Shown piece after piece: positions 32,271 through 36,460 of a DNA stretch of 36,460 nt; the stretch's first letter is position 1, and every line of letters starts with the position of its first letter. The position numbers and the translations under genes were made by a program. Source of the stretch: Purshia tridentata. Its lineage: Eukaryota; Streptophyta; Magnoliopsida; Rosales; Rosaceae. Below the pieces are notes generated by a model, which saw only the letters and a list, made by a program, of their open reading frames with translations, made no database searches and was not told the origin of the DNA. The stretch covers positions 1 through 36,460 of the forward strand of contig QANT01001764.1 in NCBI GenBank assembly GCA_003254885.1. Reading direction: 5' to 3'.

Positions 32271-32578
32271 ACACCATCTTTATCATGACTAGTGACTTGT
32301 ATTTGATTTACATTTGTATAAGATGCCTTCACAGTTAGTATACTTGCATGGTAAGGCATATACAGTGTATTTAGTTAGCTAATCTGTTTATTATATATAT
32401 GGACCTGATTAAGTTGGTTTTATTGCTAGCGTGTTTGCATATAAGTTGATAGTATGGACTATAGTTAGTTTTGTTTTTTAAGTACGTGGTGAAATTGGGT
32501 TATGCCGCCATTGATTTTACCTAATTGCTTGTCTCTAAATATTTTCAGTGGGCTAAATATAAGAACAAGCAGAGTTGC
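32271..32578 (+). other. Remnant between the nested CACTA element and LTR copy c
   Basis: AT-rich sequence ending in TAAATATTTTCAG followed by an open stretch reading WAKYKNKQSC, which is then cut by the LTR at 32579. This looks like an intron end and the start of an exon. It may be part of the larger CACTA element or another element. No CACTA terminus is seen in it. Confidence 0.3.
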
Positions 32579-32934
32579 TGTAACGACCCGTACCTTTTAA
32601 GTACATTGTAATAGGGCCCAATGTTGACTTTTGGTTCTAACAAGATTTTAGCTTTGACCTTGGGTCCGTTAGGAAGGTCTCGAGCTCACGAGTTCATAGA
32701 CATGCGGCATGGGTGATTTAGAGTTACGGTTAAAAAGTTATGAACGTGATAAAAGAGCTCAAGGTTGACTTTTTAAATTACTTGGAGTTTAGAGTTGACT
32801 TTGACATGGTTGCGTAGAGCTCGACTTCACGAGTTCGTAGACACTTAGCATGCGTCGTTTGGAGCTACGGTTTGTGAAATACGGAGGTTCAAAGTGAGGG
32901 GCAAACTTGTAATTATGTTGAAATGGGTTTAAAT

Positions 32935-32952
32935 TTCCAGAAATTTCTGGAA
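32935..32952 (+). promoter_or_regulatory. Heat shock element in LTR copy c
   Basis: Reads TTCCAGAAATTTCTGGAA (TTCnnGAAnnTTCnnGAA), the centre of a perfect 26 bp palindrome (32931-32956). It starts 356 bp after the LTR start, the same offset as in copies a and b. The TATA-like TTTTTAAAT begins about 13 bp downstream. Confidence 0.75.
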
Positions 32953-34174
32953 ATTTCCCCCCTCTTTTTAAATTCTCTCTCCTCTCCTCTTTCCACGCGA
33001 GAACGCCCCCCCTCAGCCTCTCTCCCCTGCGCAACCCCCCACCCCTTTCCGGCCGACCTAGCCCCTCCGGCGACACCTCCCGCCGCCGACGAGCCTCCCC
33101 AGTGGCATTTCCGGCCAGCCCAGCCCTTCCTCTTCTCTCTCTCGTGATTCTTTCTCCCTCTGCGCGCAACGTGCGCGACCCGTGAGTCAACCCAGCCCAT
33201 TTTTGGCCAGTCTCCGGCCAGGCCTAGCCACCGGCGACCCTCCCCACGCCAGCGGCAGCTCAGCCCGACCTTCCTCCTCACGGCCTGACCTTCCTGCGCA
33301 CGCAAACAGCCCAGCCAGCCGCCCTTTGGCTCGCGGATTCCTACTAGCTCCGGCCTCCATTTGCCTTGATTTCAGGTGGGTTTTTCTCGTTTCATCTTGG
33401 GCCTTCTTTTTCGTATAGTGTGGTTGTTCAATTTGAAGAAATTGTAGAAGATTAAAATTGGGGTTTAATAGCCATTTCGGGTTCTCTTAGAAAACTAAGA
33501 TTGGGTGGTGTTTTGAGTTAGTTTTGGACATTAATCACTCTTAGGAACTTCTAATTGAGGATTAGCACAAGGAATTTTGAGGAATTTGAAGAAATTGGAA
33601 AGTTGGGGAAAATGGGGTTTTTGCCCATTTCGGGTTTGGCTTAGATTTCCAAAATTTATTCAAATTGTGTAATGTTGTGGGCGATCTCCGTCATTAGGAA
33701 CATATAAGCGAAGTTTGGAACGAGAAATTTGAGGAATTATGAAGGAAATTAAAAGTTGGGTAGTTGATGCTTAGGTCCATTTTGGGATTTCTATAAATTT
33801 AAGGTGTCTACGATGATTTAATTAAAATTGGGCGTAATTTTCACCTTTAGGAACGATCTATTGAGGTTTAGAATAATTGGTTTGAAGGAAATCGGAGAAA
33901 TGGTGAGTTTGGGGCGAAATTGGACACTTTTTGGTTGTCGAAACGTCATCCGGACGATCCTCGATCAAGTTGGTAGAATGGAGGTTAATTGAGGAAATTA
34001 CGGGATTAAAAATAAGCTAGTGGCATGGGTGTGGGTGTTGAGTCGAGAAGGAAATTAAGTTGGATTATAAATTGAAATTTAGGATTATGGAGTGAAAGGC
34101 CTAGAACTTACACTTTCTAGTTTTTCAGTTATTATTTGAAATAGTATTCTAACGTATTGTCGTTCTCGTGTTAG

Positions 34175-34230
34175 GCGACGTTCCCGAGTCCAAGGATGAT
34201 CCATTCGGAGACCAAGGCTAGGCTATCTCT
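34175..34230 (+). other. 56 bp exon-like block in LTR copy c
   Basis: Preceded by TCTCGTGTTAG and followed by GTGAGTGGAC; the same length and splice signals as in copies a and b. Confidence 0.45.
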
Positions 34231-34738
34231 GTGAGTGGACTTCTTTCCTAAACCTTGTTTATGAACTACTTTTATGAATTTAATGATTTAATTCGTAATT
34301 ATATTTTGAGTTATTTGAGCCGTGATTTATTTAAATTAGAAATATATTTGGTTCATGAGTTTGGCTTTCTGATTTCTTAAATAAATGTTGATGTGAATTC
34401 TGGATATTGAGTTAGTTACCTTGGATTTCATGCTTCGGCGAGACAAAAAGGAATTTAAAATATTTTTATGTTTGAGTTTGAGAAAACATTGGATTTCAAT
34501 GGGTTTTGTACCAAGGGTTTGGTTACTGAAAAGGATTTTATAGTCGTTGGTTTAATAATTTCCCAGTTTTGGAAAGGTTATGTGTTTTATGGGCGAAAAG
34601 AGATTTATGGAAAAAGGATTTTCAAACCACCCTTCGCAGTACCCTTCAGATGATCAGCTTTAATAGGTCTTTGGGACCCATCACGGCACACACATAGGCT
34701 TTGGGCCGTGTGTCGGGATGCTTTGCCCTTTGGGGGCG

Positions 34739-34952
34739 GTCCTGCGTGCACGTATGGCAGGATATTGGCCCTGCATGTGTATGACAGACCCTGACTCTGC
34801 ACATGTACGGCAGGTCGTAGGCCCTGCGCATGTACGGCAGGATTATTGGCCCTGCATGCGTACGGCAGGTCGTAGGCCCTGCGCATGTACGGCAGGTTCG
34901 GTGGGTNACGGCAGGTCGTGGGCCCTGCGCATGTACGGCAGGTTCGGTGGGT
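34739..34952 (+). repeat. 27-28 bp tandem array in LTR copy c, with one N
   Basis: About seven units around GTACGGCAGG...GGCCCTGC. One undetermined base lies at 34907. The sequence on either side of it repeats the same unit and the same array end (GGTTCGGTGGGT at about 34896 and 34941), so the copy number here may be an assembly artefact. Confidence 0.85.
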
Positions 34953-35631
34953 AACTGTTTGGGTGAGTGTGTTTATCGTTATATTGATTTCGTAAGCAAG
35001 TTTTTAAAGATTATGAATTTTCAGTTCGGATTTCATGATGGTCAATTTGATTAATTTTGATGATTTTCAAATAATCTCGAAATGGATTTTAAAATATTAT
35101 TTTATATAAAGACACCTGTGGATTTTATGAAAGTGATTTTAAAACTGGGCAATTTCAAAGAAAGGTTACGAAATTCTAAGAAACTTGAAAGTAAAGGTTT
35201 ATTAATATATATTTTGGTTTATGTCCACTTACTAAGTTAACTTATTAGTTTTCTCCTTTGTCGTTTTAATTTTCCCCCCAGGTTGTAGCGGTGGAACGGT
35301 CGAGCCAAAGGCGTCGAGGCACTATTATAAAGTTGTGAAGCAGTAGGAATTCGTTCTCTTTGTATTTCATTTTCTATAGTAAAGTTTGTAGCACTGCTCT
35401 GTAACTTAGTGAAAAACTTAATTGATTGGTTTTGGAATTTGGGTCGAAGACCCTTTGGTTGTGGTAGAGGAGCTGTGATGCTTAGAAGTGGTTTTTGCAG
35501 GTCTAATTGGAGAAAGGGTTCGTCCAATTTCAGGGGAGGTTCTGCCGAATTTTCGGTAGGATTTTCCTTGATATTGGATGCCCGCAGGATTACTCCGAGT
35601 TCCAGGGTGGAATTCGGGGAGGGTCCTGTCA

Positions 35632-36460
35632 ATTTAACTATCCGGATACTGGGAGATAGATTACATTTGCAAACGCACACTATTTTACACAACATTGAAC
35701 ACCTCAAGACCTTTTATTTGACACCCACTATGACTACATACTTGAATACATAGATCACACTACCCTACGGTCAACAACCCCGAACTATGAGATGCACCCA
35801 TCCATAGATCAACAACAACAACAACAAGGCTCAGCCATGCATGGTGAGCCTTCTTCAGTTGGACCAGTTAGACTTATAAGGAGATGGAAAATCCTCCTCC
35901 TCTGCACGCTCTTCCTCCCAATCATCCAACTGCTGCCCCAACTCGCATTCGTTACAAGGAAGTTCATTTGGAGGCTTGCAACAGCACGGCACAGGTTGTT
36001 TGGGCTTCTTCGATGACGGGATGTGGTTTATCCACTAGTGGCGCATGTTTGGGTGATTCGCCAACACCAGGAGTGGCAGACTCATGCAGAAGTTGCATAA
36101 CAGGGAGAGGATATCGTCATTGTATGTACATAATGTCCAATCTTGTCCGTACACCTCCTGCCTTAAGCAGTAGTCACATAGTGGTGCAGTTGGGTCGCTG
36201 GGATGACACTTACAAGGGTTGGGTGGTGAACCGGCAGTGGCTGAGGAGGAGGACTCCATTCTTTCAGACTACCAAGGTAAACAATATAGTTGATGGGCAT
36301 GATGCAAGACCATAGCTTTATAGGGAGAGCACCCTATATTGGATTATAGGGAAAGTAGCAGAGATTCCTTTATTGGTCAGTGGGCTTCTTAGTGGCTAGT
36401 CAAAATTGTGACCTTGACTAGGTGATCAACACAACCCATGTGCACACTAGCGAGTTGTCA
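35632..36460. other. Unidentified sequence at the right edge
   Basis: Contains a short (CAA)n at about 35810-35828. A plus-strand frame at 35884-36315 is open for 143 codons (starts MENPPPLHALPPNHP), and the minus strand has a 74-codon Cys-containing frame at 36035-36259 (NPCKCHP, LCDYCL, LLCNFC). The composition is gene-like, unlike the AT-rich DNA before it. I recognise neither product, and at most one can be real. It may be a fragment of a transposon gene cut by the window edge. Confidence 0.3.

Larger units (their letters stand above)
32579..35631 (+). mobile_element. Long LTR (subfamily 2, copy c), no target duplication
   Basis: Begins TGTAACGACCCGTACC and ends GGGAGGGTCCTGTCA, 3053 bp with TG...CA ends. 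The five bases on the left (GTTGC) and right (ATTTA) differ, so it is not a simple solo LTR insertion unless the flanks changed later. It contains a perfect heat shock element at 32935-32952, a TATA-like TTTTTAAAT at about 32965, a very GC-rich leader (about 33000-33370), a GT donor near 33376, the 56 bp exon-like block (34175-34230), the 27-28 bp array (34739-34952, with one undetermined base) and an acceptor at 35281. The 74-133 codon frames in the GC-rich leader exist on both strands and have no recognisable domain. Confidence 0.86.

Noticed and set aside
32789..33305. 130-133 codon minus-strand frames in LTR copy c
   Set aside because: Arg/Gly-rich translations of a GC-rich leader, overlapping in two frames and absent from copies a and b.

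Overview
The window looks like nuclear DNA of a flowering plant, most likely a eudicot. It has one ordinary plant gene in low-copy sequence on the left and about 30 kb of nested, mostly decayed transposable elements on the right. A Rosaceae source is my guess from the style of the LTRs and the protein; I could not test it.

Layout. Positions 1-3700 hold low-complexity sequence, an (ATT)n microsatellite, a possible hAT-like element and an LTR-like fragment. Positions 3709-5232 (minus strand) hold the only intact gene seen, a two-exon GT92 galactan beta-1,4-galactosyltransferase of the GALS family. About 0.9 kb upstream of its start is a 433 bp Tourist/Harbinger-type MITE (6109-6541).

From 7231 to 17044 there are three very long LTRs (about 2.9 kb each), two of them bona fide solo LTRs with 5 bp target duplications (GTAGG, CCAAT). 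They sit in older decayed LTR-like sequence. A fourth copy lies at 32579-35631. I found no gag-pol anywhere. Three of the four copies carry, exactly 356 bp from the LTR start, a four-unit heat shock element (TTCnnGAAnnTTCnnGAA), then a TATA-like box, then exon-like blocks bounded by conserved splice signals, including one of exactly 56 bp. This looks like a heat-inducible, spliced LTR transcription unit and is the most interesting signal in the window.

A satellite-like array of about 150 bp units (17045-17679) is followed by a CACTA (En/Spm) transposon starting at 17680. It carries a decayed TNP2-type transposase gene (Transpos_assoc, Transposase_21, DUF4218, DUF4216) and a second decayed gene that joins a Ptta/En/Spm domain to a Ulp1-like cysteine protease. 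Its 3' end was not found. A second, non-autonomous CACTA element (27153-32267, TSD TTA) sits just after the protease gene and uses the same subterminal nine-base motif, so the two may answer to the same DNA-binding transposase subunit. The last 830 bp are unidentified.

Only the GALS gene is likely to be functional; both transposon genes have frameshifts or in-frame stops.
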